64,000 nt of DNA from Xenorhabdus bovienii SS-2004 (GTDB taxonomy: Bacteria > Pseudomonadota > Gammaproteobacteria > Enterobacterales > Enterobacteriaceae): assembly GCF_000027225.1 (NCBI RefSeq), contig NC_013892.1, positions 434,001-498,000 on the forward strand. Direction: 5' to 3'. Position 1 is the first letter of the stretch. Each line of letters begins with the position of its first letter. Both the position numbers and the translations under genes were made by a program. Shown here in pieces: positions 19,358-28,591 of the stretch. The notes below the pieces were generated by a model. The model ran no database searches. It was not told the origin of the DNA and saw only the letters and a program-made list of their open reading frames with translations.

Positions 19358-20575
19358 CTATAACTTTCCATGATTTCGTGACAGTGCTGCGACCAATTCA
19401 TTCACCCCGTTAGTGACACGACTGAACTTGCTTTGTTCCTTGCGCGTCATCACCACAAACACACCGATATTTTGCTCAGGGATCATCGCCATATAGGTAT
19501 TGAACCCGCCGCCGCCGCCGGTTTTCTGATAGATGCCCGGCACCCCTTTTTTGGCATCCATATATACCCAGCCAAGCCCGATCCCGTCTGCTTGACCCGC
19601 GACATCCATTCCTGTGATTGACGTCAGATTTTCACGTTTAAAATAGATACCCTGCTCACGGCTGGCGGTCTTCTTCCTCAATTGATTGTGGGAGGATAAA
19701 AACTGCTGCATCCAGCGCTGCATATCTACGGGAGTCGAATAAATCCCGCCACTGCCTGCTGCGGCGATGGTACTGAGACAGGGACTGGGCTTAACCCCTT
19801 CCATTAAACGAGCACATTGGGAACGAGAGGGTGTCAGTGTCGTATCCTTCATGCGATAAGGGCGGGTGATCTCTTCTTGTAGCAGCCGGGTATAGGGTTC
19901 CCCCGTGGCTTTAGAGAGCGCATCCGCCAGTAAATCGTAAGCCAGATTGGAATACGAAGCCGTTGTACCGGGAGCGGCATTCATACCTGCTGTTTTCAGC
20001 CAAGCCCAGCGATTTGATTGTGTTGGCCAGATAAACACCGGCCGCCCCCATTTTCCGCCCGGCTGCTCTCGTGGCAGGCCGCTGGTATGGCTGGCCAGAT
20101 GATACAGGCGGATCGGTTGAGTTATCGCATAATCGGGTACACGCACACCATGATAAGTGTATTTCTGCAACGGATCGGTGATCTTGAGGCGTTCCTTCTG
20201 CGCCAGCTTAATCATGACCTCGCTGGTCATCAGTTTCGTTATCGAAGCAAGGCGGATCACCGAATCCTGTCGCGGACGGGCTCCACTCCCCGGATAAGTC
20301 TCCCCGAAACTGCGATGCACCACCTGATTATTATCGATAATCACCATTGCCATCCCCAACGGATTACCTTCATCAAAGATTGACTGTGCATACTGGTCGA
20401 CCAGAGATGAGGCCATTTTCTTGGTATTATCATTACCCTCAAAAACTTGCCATTTTGTGGTTTTTTTGCCTGATTGCGGAAAATTATTCTGGTGTGCATT
20501 ATCGGGGGCAGCACAAGCCGAAAGCGCCCATGACAGGGCTGAAACAGCAAAAAGTTTATATAACTGTTTGTTCAT
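19358..20575 (-). CDS. Class C beta-lactamase-like serine hydrolase, lipoprotein
   Basis: The 405-residue protein has a lipoprotein signal peptide (lipobox LSAC, cysteine about residue 21) and a beta-lactamase/transpeptidase-like domain. The nucleophile motif is SITK (S-x-x-K), the tyrosine motif is YSN and the third motif is KTGGGG (K-T-G). These mark the family that includes AmpC-type beta-lactamases, D-aminopeptidases and esterases. Whether it acts on beta-lactams, peptidoglycan peptides or esters cannot be told from sequence. A location in the envelope, anchored by lipid, is inferred. Confidence 0.85.
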   Translation of the reverse strand: MNKQLYKLFAVSALSWALSACAAPDNAHQNNFPQSGKKTTKWQVFEGNDNTKKMASSLVDQYAQSIFDEGNPLGMAMVIIDNNQVVHRSFGETYPGSGARPRQDSVIRLASITKLMTSEVMIKLAQKERLKITDPLQKYTYHGVRVPDYAITQPIRLYHLASHTSGLPREQPGGKWGRPVFIWPTQSNRWAWLKTAGMNAAPGTTASYSNLAYDLLADALSKATGEPYTRLLQEEITRPYRMKDTTLTPSRSQCARLMEGVKPSPCLSTIAAAGSGGIYSTPVDMQRWMQQFLSSHNQLRKKTASREQGIYFKRENLTSITGMDVAGQADGIGLGWVYMDAKKGVPGIYQKTGGGGGFNTYMAMIPEQNIGVFVVMTRKEQSKFSRVTNGVNELVAALSRNHGKL

Positions 20576-20620
20576 TTTTTGGATTAACCAATCAGGGAGC
20601 GTTTAATTGGAACAACATTG

Positions 20621-20707
20621 TTATTTCTTTTTCTTAAACAGCGCGATGACAGCGCCAATAATGATACCCACAAGGATACCTATAAAAATATAGCCGATAA
20701 TAGACAT
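20621..20707 (-). CDS. 28-residue membrane protein
   Basis: The frame reads MSIIGYIFIGILVGIIIGAV followed by IALFKKKK and a stop: one glycine-patterned membrane helix and a basic tail that predicts a cytoplasmic C terminus. GAGGT lies 9 bases before the ATG. Size, composition and ribosome-binding site are those of genuine small inner-membrane proteins of enterobacteria. I do not recognise the family. It lies just upstream of the serine hydrolase gene, in the same orientation, with a 45-base gap, so the two could be co-transcribed. Confidence 0.6.
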   Translation of the reverse strand: MSIIGYIFIGILVGIIIGAVIALFKKKK

Positions 20708-20968
20708 GATTGTTTACCTCAGAGCGGTATGTTGTTGTGGAATTATATAAGGTGTTTAAAGGTTGTCTATTGGTAGACGGGGATTGTGGGCGAATGATTT
20801 GTGCTGCTTGAAAGGAAGATGGTCGGGTTTTGAGCGTTTTTAATGGGAAAGGATTAGATATGCTTTTTTTTTCGACACTTGAACAAGATTGAAAGGATAA
20901 GTGTTGCGAATGGACTTCTGACAGGTATAATGACCTCCGTTTTCCGAGTACTTCTCGAATACTTCAGT

Positions 20969-21053
20969 GCCGAAGTGGCGAAATCGGTAGACGCAGTTGA
21001 TTCAAAATCAACCGCCTTCGGGTGTGCCGGTTCGAGTCCGGCCTTCGGCACCA
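20969..21053 (+). tRNA. leuX: tRNA-Leu, anticodon CAA
   Basis: The 85-base gene has all arms and an encoded CCA end. The acceptor stem is GCCGAAG/CTTCGGC, the anticodon stem-loop GTTGA-TTCAAAA-TCAAC gives CAA, it has a long variable arm, and the T-loop is GTTCGAGTC. It is nearly identical in layout to E. coli leuX, a well-known integration site of genomic islands. A P4-type integrase relic follows 118 bases downstream. Confidence 0.97.
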
Positions 21054-21061
21054 TATAAATT

Positions 21062-21088
21062 AAGACGCTAAAAAGCGTCTTTTTTTAC
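21062..21088 (+). terminator. Terminator of the tRNA gene
   Basis: AAGACGCT and AGCGTCTT form an 8-bp stem with a 4-base loop, followed by a run of T residues, directly after the tRNA. Confidence 0.85.
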
Positions 21089-21171
21089 GTCTGAAATCCA
21101 GTCCCCGTAAAGCTCTTCCCGCTTTTCCATTCAACATAAGTCAACCTGATTCAATCTACATCAACTTACTG

Positions 21172-22134
21172 ATGCGGGTACAACTGCGGGTAACGTTTGA
21201 AGTGGTTGCCAGAGACTGGCACGCCAGCAATCAGAAATGGTCGGCATCGCATAGCGCTCGTGTATTGAAAAGTCTCGAAGATAATATCTTCGCTGCTATC
21301 GGTAAGCGGAACATTGCAGAACTGAAAACGCGAGACCTACTTGTACCCATCAAAGCAGTCGAGTCATCCGGACGCCTTGAAGTCGCCGCCCGTTTACAGC
21401 AGCGTACTACCGCGATTATGCGCTTTGCCGTTCAGAGCGGCTTAATCGACTATAACCCTGCGCAAGAGATTGCCGGTGCGGTTGCTACAGCGAAAAGACA
21501 GCATCGTGCTGCTCTGGAACTTAATCGCATTCCTGAATTACTTCACCACATCGATCACTATTCTGGCAGGCCGTTAACTCGACTGGCAGTTGAACTCACT
21601 TTGTTGGTTTTCATCCGTTCAAGCGAGCTGCGTTTTGCCCGCTGGTCAGAAGTGGATTTTGAAAAGGCTATGTGGACGATTCCAGGTGAGCGTGAACCAC
21701 TTGAAGGTGTTAAGCATTCTCAACGTGGTTCGAAGATGCGGACTCCTCATCTTGTTCCCTTGTCGCAACAGGCTCTAGCAATTTTGGAAAAGATTAAAAG
21801 CATGAATGGGAATCGAGAGCTGATTTTTGTAGGCGATCACGATCCGCGTAAACCCATGAGTGAGAATACGGTGAACAAGGCTCTGCGAGTGATGGGTTAT
21901 GACACGAAAACGGAAGTATGTGGGCATGATTTTATCACACTACAGAGTGCCGGTAATACCGATTTAGATAACCTAGAGCGAAATATTCAGGGAAAAATCC
22001 AACATACGGATAATCCAAGAGAACTGGTTGCAACAGAATTGGCTCTTAACTTGCTAACTGAACAAATTGCATCATCCGATGTCCTCAGTGGATCACACCT
22101 TTGGTGGTTCAAGAGAAATGAGCCACTGTGCTAA
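21172..22134 (+). pseudogene. Truncated P4-type integrase with unrelated tail
   Basis: Codons for FEVVARDWHASNQKW through GYDTKTEVCGH match the core-binding and first catalytic parts of P4/CP4-57-type tyrosine integrases, including the first catalytic arginine region (FIRSSELRFARW). Two parts are missing: about 100 N-terminal residues, and everything after CGH, that is the HxxR arginine and the tyrosine nucleophile. From about 21940 the frame continues into some 65 residues that do not look like an integrase (ITLQSAGNTDLDNLERNIQG onward) and overlaps the end of the convergent helicase gene by 42 bases. It cannot be a working recombinase and marks a rearranged island edge. Confidence 0.85.
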
Positions 22135-25100
22135 ATCCGTTAAAGACTCATCGCCAATGTGTTTCAGGCCGAACAGCAAGTCTTCCTGGCGCGGCTGGCC
22201 GAAGACAATACGGTAGAGTGCAAGTTCTCGCTTGAGCCGCTTAAACTTAATGCTCTCTTTGCTGTACGGCAGTATGGGAACCCGGCGCTCGACGCGAGAG
22301 GTTCCTTCTTCAAAAATCCAGTAGGGAATCAAATCCGACTGTCCCGCTTTGCGCTGACTTGCCGCAAGTGCGAAGAGCTGTGTCCATGGATCTGCACTTT
22401 CTGCCAGCGAATGAAGTGCACTCAAACCATAATGCTCGGCAATATTCTTCCTTACCGCATGGCCCTTATAACGATGTACTCGTCCTTCACGCTGCTCCAT
22501 ATCGACTGGGTTTGACGGAAGATTCCAGTGCATCACCGCGTGGCACCAGGTGTGAAAATCGAGTCCCTCTTGCCCGATTGAAGTGGAAGCCAATACAAAG
22601 GGGTGAAAGGGGGAGTTAAACGCATCTTTTACCGACTCTGCATGCGCGACGGCCTGATCCGTGTCGTCCCGCAGTTGGCCGTAGCGTAAGGCAAAGCGGC
22701 AGCGTGTGTACAAATCGCTCCAAGTATAATTACCGCCTTTCGTCTTGAGCTCATCAACGTTCAATTGCGTGGTACGCAGTGAAACCACAGCCTGAATACG
22801 GGGTGCAATAGCCGCCAGTTGCGCTTCGGCGGGTTCATGCTGCAACCCCATCGACTCCAGCAGTGTATGAACATACTCATCCAGCATGGCCTGAATGTTG
22901 CCATCGATGCCATAACGCAGCGTCAGCCGCCAGTAAGTGTCATCGCCTGAGCCGCGTAGTAGCGAAATACTCTCTGCCTGGTTGTAGAGCGAACGAAATC
23001 CTGAAGCGATCTGCGCTGCTGCGGACAATATCTCAGCCGAATCGGTTGCCAGGCCTGTGTCGATACGGCTGAGCGCCCGGAGGGCACATGTTCCGGGGCT
23101 GGCAAGCGCGAAGTCACAGAGAACCTCTGCCAGATCGTCAGGACGTGGGCCGAGGGATATCTTACCATTTGCCACCTCGGCAAACTGGTCGATATGTTCC
23201 TGGAAGTTTTCGGCAGGGTCATTTTGGGATGGCCCGGTATACCAGCCATGTTCGCCCAGCCACCAGTCTGGCGTTTCGGTACGGGCATCCAGCAACGCCG
23301 GGGCTGCCCAGTACCAGCGTTCGTCCGCACGAGACCCCGGTCCGCCATTGGGCAGTGTCTCAAGCAGCGCTTCACATTTCACCGTTGCAATTGCTCTCAC
23401 GGCCTTTACACTCAGCGGCTCACCGGGGTTTTGGCGAGCAATTTCAAGCGGATCGATATGGCGGGCAAGTGTTGGTGACGGTAGCATCCAGGCTATAACG
23501 GGCATTCCGGTGAGGCGGCCATCTTTCGATGATTTTGCAAAATTGAGTAGCGATTTTACTTTTTTTTTGAACTGGCTGTGTAGAATCAGGGGAGCAGCAC
23601 CAACCATTCGTCGTTCAGCTTCATAAGAGCAGACAGTGGCAATCGCATTAGGTACTGCGCTCCAGGCGGAAAAGACCAGCGTTTTGGTCAGACTCTCTTT
23701 GTTGGCATACACCCCATTTGGTGTTGTGTAAGGCAGTGAAGGTGGCATCCACAAAAGCTGCCACATACCTTTATCCAGCGTATCTTCAAACAGCATCCGC
23801 ATTCGTGGATTTGCAGCATCTAATGGCTGGTAGTGTTCCCGCTTTTTTTTCGTCAGCAAGTGAGGTTTTGCTGATTTAACGAGTTTACGCAACGTATCTG
23901 AAGGAGATTTCAGTGCCTTATCTATAAGGGTACGTAATTCGTAATGTTTTAGGAAATTGAAAAGATAAGGCATCGATTTCCAGTATTCGAGGATATCGCG
24001 AGCTTGCACTTCCATGGCTACGCCATCAACGGCCGCAGCGTGATAAAGGTCGGTGGGCGTAATGATTGCTGGTTGCAAGACTTCCTTCGTCATCGCATCT
24101 AGCTTTTGTGTCATCGTTACCCGTTCGGTACGGCACATAACCTGTAATAAAGCGTGCTCAAGTGCATTTTTTGTCTCCGCTGCGTTTTCTGAGGTGTGCA
24201 ACGCGGTACGGTGATCGAGCAAGTGCTGCTGAATATCTTTGATTTGACTGTCATCGTTATACAAAAACTGCAATGTACGGATAAAGTCGGCGTAATGATT
24301 ATCCTCTTCGCTTTCCTGGTCGAGGGTAAACATTTTATACGGGGTCGCCGAGAGTAAGAGCACGCGTACGTCCGGCTGTTCAAAGAGTGCCTTTGCCAGC
24401 AATGCAGCTTCATCATCACCATCTAGCAAGGCTTTAAATCGCTGAAACTCATCAAGGATAACCAGATCGGGTTCCAGCGCAGATAAGCACACAGAAGCCA
24501 GTTTGCTTCTGAGTTTGCCGATCAGTGCGTAGCGCAGTTCAGAATTGTGCGTCTCGCTGTCCTCATCGTCATCGGCGAAATATTCGCACCCCTCCTTCAG
24601 CAGATCATACAGTTCGGCATCGTCTAACACCTTGCGACGAAAATCCTTTGCTAGTTCCCTGTCAATGTCGTCGACAGAAAGCTGGTCAACTGCGGAACAC
24701 CAGCCATGTCGGCTAGCTGTTGCCTGGAGCAGGTTAAGCATCCCCATGCGTAAACGTTCACGACGCTCGCCTTTAGCCAGCGGTAAATCGTACAAAATGC
24801 GATACAGGATCGCGCGCTCTTCTTTATGACCTCCACGGCTGCGGGTGTGATCAAGGGCGGTGTTCGGCGTCAGGCTGATAAAATTAATTCTGTTTTTGCG
24901 CAGAGACCGTACCTGTTTTGGTAGGAATGTCAGTCGCGTTGAGTGTGAAAACTGCGTTTCATTGCTGACGTTTAGGCGCTTGATATTCTGCGTTGCGATG
25001 GCCGCATTTGAACAGATATAAATAATGTCGATACGGTCGACTTTATCCTGCAAATGTTCGATTGTTTTGGCGATGATGCCCCGAGCAACCATCGTTTTTC

Positions 25101-25242
25101 CCAGACCCACTTCATCAGCTACCAAAAAGCGATTTTGCTGTCTATCACCGTAAAATTGCTGAAAAACATAATTCACAGTGCGTTGCTGAAAATCTTTCAA
25201 TCCCGTTAGTGGGGCGATAATACTGGGATGCTTATCGGCCAT
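22093..25242 (-). CDS. SNF2-like superfamily 2 helicase of a defence-type cassette
   Basis: The protein has about 1049 residues from the ATG at 25242, which GGGAGGAC precedes; this start overlaps the PLD gene by 11 bases. Superfamily 2 motifs are visible: Walker A VADEVGLGKT (about residues 41-50), Walker B LVILDEFQRF (about 262), motif III LLLSATPYKM (about 297), motif V GQEGLDFH (about 894) and motif VI QREGRVHRYKGH (about 917). The very long insert between the two RecA-like lobes sets it apart from ordinary remodelers. It is probably a DNA translocase or helicase working with the PLD and DUF6361 proteins. The substrate is unknown. Confidence 0.88.
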   Translation of the reverse strand: MADKHPSIIAPLTGLKDFQQRTVNYVFQQFYGDRQQNRFLVADEVGLGKTMVARGIIAKTIEHLQDKVDRIDIIYICSNAAIATQNIKRLNVSNETQFSHSTRLTFLPKQVRSLRKNRINFISLTPNTALDHTRSRGGHKEERAILYRILYDLPLAKGERRERLRMGMLNLLQATASRHGWCSAVDQLSVDDIDRELAKDFRRKVLDDAELYDLLKEGCEYFADDDEDSETHNSELRYALIGKLRSKLASVCLSALEPDLVILDEFQRFKALLDGDDEAALLAKALFEQPDVRVLLLSATPYKMFTLDQESEEDNHYADFIRTLQFLYNDDSQIKDIQQHLLDHRTALHTSENAAETKNALEHALLQVMCRTERVTMTQKLDAMTKEVLQPAIITPTDLYHAAAVDGVAMEVQARDILEYWKSMPYLFNFLKHYELRTLIDKALKSPSDTLRKLVKSAKPHLLTKKKREHYQPLDAANPRMRMLFEDTLDKGMWQLLWMPPSLPYTTPNGVYANKESLTKTLVFSAWSAVPNAIATVCSYEAERRMVGAAPLILHSQFKKKVKSLLNFAKSSKDGRLTGMPVIAWMLPSPTLARHIDPLEIARQNPGEPLSVKAVRAIATVKCEALLETLPNGGPGSRADERWYWAAPALLDARTETPDWWLGEHGWYTGPSQNDPAENFQEHIDQFAEVANGKISLGPRPDDLAEVLCDFALASPGTCALRALSRIDTGLATDSAEILSAAAQIASGFRSLYNQAESISLLRGSGDDTYWRLTLRYGIDGNIQAMLDEYVHTLLESMGLQHEPAEAQLAAIAPRIQAVVSLRTTQLNVDELKTKGGNYTWSDLYTRCRFALRYGQLRDDTDQAVAHAESVKDAFNSPFHPFVLASTSIGQEGLDFHTWCHAVMHWNLPSNPVDMEQREGRVHRYKGHAVRKNIAEHYGLSALHSLAESADPWTQLFALAASQRKAGQSDLIPYWIFEEGTSRVERRVPILPYSKESIKFKRLKRELALYRIVFGQPRQEDLLFGLKHIGDESLTDLAQWLISLEPPKV

Positions 25243-27028
25243 ATCGTCCTCCCATGGCTGATTCAAATACGGCCCACAGAGCAAGAAAATCTTGCGGAAT
25301 CATGTCGTTCTTCCCTTTTCGCATATTTTCCACCAGCGCGGCGATATCGTTTAAACGTTCGGGTTCGCGGCTATAGATACGTGTCAGCTCTTCCAGAACG
25401 CTGAATTCCTCTCCATTGGCTAGCCCTGTAAAGAAATGACCATCACCGAAGGTATTTTCGGCAAAGAAGGATTGATGCCCCGTTTCACCTATCAACATCA
25501 ACAAGTAACGTAGAAAATCCTGATTCCGCATGCTGCTTTGTAAAATCATTGCGTTGTGATCGGGGGGTAAGGAATCAATTGGCAGATTGAGAACGAACCT
25601 GAGCGATACGTCTGGGTGCGATGTTTTAAGGGAAAACGCTGTCAGTCCGGTAATTGCTTGGACTGAAAACTCTCCGAGTTCTCTTTTATTCTCCTTATTC
25701 GGGTCCTGTAGATTGCAGCTTAACACTTCTGATACCGTTATGGGCCATGCTGTTGCCTGCACAACTCCCGGTAACTTAGGAATCTCGCCAATAAGCCACA
25801 ATGCCCAGCTTTGGTCGTTTTGACCGGGGTGACCATGAAGACTCAATGTAGCTTCAGCAAGCAACGTACGCGCCTGTTCAAGATGGCATTCTGCTTTGAC
25901 ACGCAGGGCATCGGGCTCAAACGGCTGGGCAGGGTCGAAATCTTGCAGATAGCTTCCCATCCCGTCGCTGCTAAGGAGGTCATCAATAGTGCCCGTGTGC
26001 TTTTTCTTACCCTTGAGCGAGACTAAAATTTCGCAGTTTGTTTTCCCCAGTAGCGCCGCGCTGGTGGCGTTCGCTGAGCCCAGAACCAGTTCGCTGTCTC
26101 GGCCATTTTCAAATAGATACGCTTTGGCATGCAGACCGGAGGCAATGATCTCATCAGGTGAGCTCTCGTCGTGCATCTGCCCTTCGGCTGCGTCGTCAAG
26201 ATGAAGCTGGCGCGTGAAAAGGTTGAGCGTCTTTTTACTCAAGGCGAGCAGGGTGTCAGGTCTTGAAATCAGGGCATCAGCTTGTTGGCAATGTTCCACG
26301 ATGTGGCGCAGGGCCTCATCGGTGCAAAACGGTGATATAACCACCGCACGATCCGCTTCGGGTGGCTTCCATTCGTAACCTTCTCCGGGCAGGAAAAACG
26401 CGACTTTATCAAAACCAGCGGGACATTCCCATTCAATATACAACAGTTCATCTGCGAAGCGCTGCGCCTGCTTCCGGCGATGTTTCGCCATTTTTCCCGT
26501 CGCCCGTTTGGGCAATACGGAGAATAAATGCACCAGTGCTTTATTGGCACTTTGCTTACGTTTTACAGGGTAGCCGTCCAACTGCAAAGAGAGGTCCCAG
26601 GACGAATCAGTGGTTAAATTTCGGCTCAGTACTACCAACCGATACATGACTTCGTCTGTTTCAGGATTGATAAAACGAATCGCCCAGATTTTGGGGTGAA
26701 AGACCCCGCGGCCTTTGGCTTTTGATTCAACAATCATATCTTCAAGCAACCCGAACAAAGGGTTGGGCTTGAGCTTTGTGGGAACTTGAATGCGGCCTTT
26801 TTGAACGTATACCGTGATACGTTCGGAATAACGACGAATGGCTTCAAAAATGGATAGCGGATCCTGAGCGCGATTGCTGTCGGTTGCTGTGAAAGCCAAA
26901 TAGACCGGTGCCTGCAGTAAAAATGCCGGGTCGAGTGAGAAGCTTGTAGCTATGGCTTCGTCAAACACCATACCGGGAGGAGAAGTCAGTGCCGAAGTAT
27001 ATAAGCTGCGATTGTTGGGATTTAGCAT
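25232..27028 (-). CDS. Phospholipase D-like (HKD) protein of the cassette
   Basis: The 598-residue protein shows two PLD-type half-sites. The first is FHPKIW (about residue 109) followed by VVLSRNLTTDSS. The second is HAKAYLF (about residue 300) followed by LVLGSANATSAAL, the classical H-x-K ... G-S-x-N pairing. PLD-family enzymes of this type cut phosphodiesters, and in DISARM (DrmC) and BfiI-like systems they are linked to DNA attack. Nuclease activity is inferred. Its ATG overlaps the end of the DUF6361 gene by 7 bases and its end overlaps the helicase start by 11, so the three are one translationally coupled unit. Confidence 0.87.
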   Translation of the reverse strand: MLNPNNRSLYTSALTSPPGMVFDEAIATSFSLDPAFLLQAPVYLAFTATDSNRAQDPLSIFEAIRRYSERITVYVQKGRIQVPTKLKPNPLFGLLEDMIVESKAKGRGVFHPKIWAIRFINPETDEVMYRLVVLSRNLTTDSSWDLSLQLDGYPVKRKQSANKALVHLFSVLPKRATGKMAKHRRKQAQRFADELLYIEWECPAGFDKVAFFLPGEGYEWKPPEADRAVVISPFCTDEALRHIVEHCQQADALISRPDTLLALSKKTLNLFTRQLHLDDAAEGQMHDESSPDEIIASGLHAKAYLFENGRDSELVLGSANATSAALLGKTNCEILVSLKGKKKHTGTIDDLLSSDGMGSYLQDFDPAQPFEPDALRVKAECHLEQARTLLAEATLSLHGHPGQNDQSWALWLIGEIPKLPGVVQATAWPITVSEVLSCNLQDPNKENKRELGEFSVQAITGLTAFSLKTSHPDVSLRFVLNLPIDSLPPDHNAMILQSSMRNQDFLRYLLMLIGETGHQSFFAENTFGDGHFFTGLANGEEFSVLEELTRIYSREPERLNDIAALVENMRKGKNDMIPQDFLALWAVFESAMGGRYGR

Positions 27029-28248
27029 TCTTCTCTCCTGAGGCCGTGCGCCAGATCCTTAAGAACTATTTGGACGTTATGCCAGCGGTAAACCAGCCGC
27101 AGGGTTCCGGCATAGCCACTCCATTGCTCCAGAGAGCGTCTGTTTTTGAAGCGCGAACGTGGGCCTTTGAGGGTTATTTCGCGAGCACGGATTAGATCAC
27201 AAGCTTCTTTACTGGTGAGTAATGTCACAGGGGACTGTTGGATAAGAGCAATCCACTGTTCCACAAAGCGGCGGGTTTTTAGGCTAATGCTATAGCCCGG
27301 TTCGGCGGTGAGTTCCCACATGCGGCCGAGCGACCAGGTAGCGATTTCCTTACGTGGGAGTGCAGTAAACCAGTCGACGAAGTTGTTATTGTGTTGAGAC
27401 AGAAGGTCGTTATCTGAACGCTCTTTGGCGAGCAAATAGTTATAAAGCAGGGCTGCACCGTGCATCGTATAAGAAAAAAGCCGCGCGTGAGTCAGCAGTT
27501 CCTTGAGTTCATCTGGGAACCTCGCGTAATCAGGGTGTTCCCATGGTGAACTCACATCTGCCGGTTCGCTATGCAGCGTCAGCCAGGCCAACAGACTGCC
27601 TTTGCATGACAATTGAATACGATCGCGAAGAAAGCTGGCTTCCTGGCGTGTTAGTGCAAACGTTGCATCATTAGGAAAGTTGGGCGGTGGCGCAGGCAGG
27701 CTGGAGTGCCAGCTCTGGGCTGGTTTATACGCGCTTGTGTCGCCCATATCACCCCGATTTTTTTCAAGGTATTCTCGCTCGCTGATTTCCGTACGTTCGC
27801 GATACAATTCATCCACACGCCGATGATATTCTTCCTGCGACCACATAGTCTCGCGAATACCCCAGCGCCGCAGCCCGGACCAGTAAACGGAGCTGGGCAA
27901 GCGTTTAAGCTTCTCGCGTGAGTTTTTACCAAATGTACCGGCCGAATCTTCGAGCCGGGAGAGTGTGATAATTAAGGCGCGTTCGTCACGGTCGGCCTGA
28001 GTACCAAAGTTTGCGGCGGGTATGCGTTTATTCTCGAGGCGCAGATAGATCCATGGAACAAAAAGCATGTAGCGTAAACGGGTCTGGATGGTGCTGGTTC
28101 CTGGAAATAACTGTTCAGCAAAACTATCTCGGATCGAGCCAATACCCAATTCATCACGGCTCTCTTTTTGTTGAAAGAGCGCAAGAATATTTAACGTTTT
28201 AGCCTGTGTGTCTGCATCGTGATCAAGCCAACCTAACGCGGATGCCAT
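27022..28248 (-). CDS. DUF6361 family protein, first gene of the cassette
   Basis: The 408-residue protein opens MASALGWLDHDADTQAKTLN and has the block RDELGIGSIRDSFAEQLFPG then TSTIQTRLRYMLFVPWIYLR, which I recognise as the uncharacterised DUF6361 family. No catalytic motif is obvious; the protein is rich in aromatic and charged residues, without membrane segments or signal peptide. It is the promoter-proximal gene of a three-gene operon with PLD and helicase genes. A sensor or adaptor role is a guess from context. The 340-base region upstream should hold the operon promoter. Confidence 0.82.
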   Translation of the reverse strand: MASALGWLDHDADTQAKTLNILALFQQKESRDELGIGSIRDSFAEQLFPGTSTIQTRLRYMLFVPWIYLRLENKRIPAANFGTQADRDERALIITLSRLEDSAGTFGKNSREKLKRLPSSVYWSGLRRWGIRETMWSQEEYHRRVDELYRERTEISEREYLEKNRGDMGDTSAYKPAQSWHSSLPAPPPNFPNDATFALTRQEASFLRDRIQLSCKGSLLAWLTLHSEPADVSSPWEHPDYARFPDELKELLTHARLFSYTMHGAALLYNYLLAKERSDNDLLSQHNNNFVDWFTALPRKEIATWSLGRMWELTAEPGYSISLKTRRFVEQWIALIQQSPVTLLTSKEACDLIRAREITLKGPRSRFKNRRSLEQWSGYAGTLRLVYRWHNVQIVLKDLAHGLRREEC

Positions 28249-28591
28249 ATCTAATTCCTTGGTTAAATTTATTATCTGTTGCTTGCTTTTGCATGCATTT
28301 CCAACCGCTCGTTAATCGTCTGTTTTAGGCCGATACAAATATCTCATAGATAATCAATATTCACTCACTGAGTTTTTCCTCGCAAGTGAGATGTCTGGGT
28401 CGTTCTGGCACCGATCATTATCATTGGGAGCGATAAAGGTTCAGCAAACATAATCAGACGTCAGTAGAACGGCGTTAGTCATCCCCAAAAGGGTAGACTG
28501 ACGCCATCCGGTTCAATAGCTTAAAGGGATTAAGAAGGGGATAGCTATGTAGTTGTCACTCTATGAGATGTTGGAGTAAAAACTGTGATAC
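28249..28591. other. Promoter region of the defence-type cassette
   Basis: These 343 bases separate the DUF6361 gene from the YagK/YfjJ-type gene, both read leftwards. I see no gene or clear RNA structure. It should contain the cassette promoter. Confidence 0.4.

Noticed and set aside
20854..21054. 66-codon frame on the minus strand across the tRNA-Leu gene
   Set aside because: It is antisense to the tRNA; such frames are often misannotated and this one has no independent support.
26986..27000. Copy of the first bases of tRNA-Leu (AGTGCCGAAG) inside the PLD gene, also seen near 4340
   Set aside because: I considered an attachment-site duplication, but these match the 5' end of the tRNA, not the 3' end used by integrases, and lie inside coding sequence.
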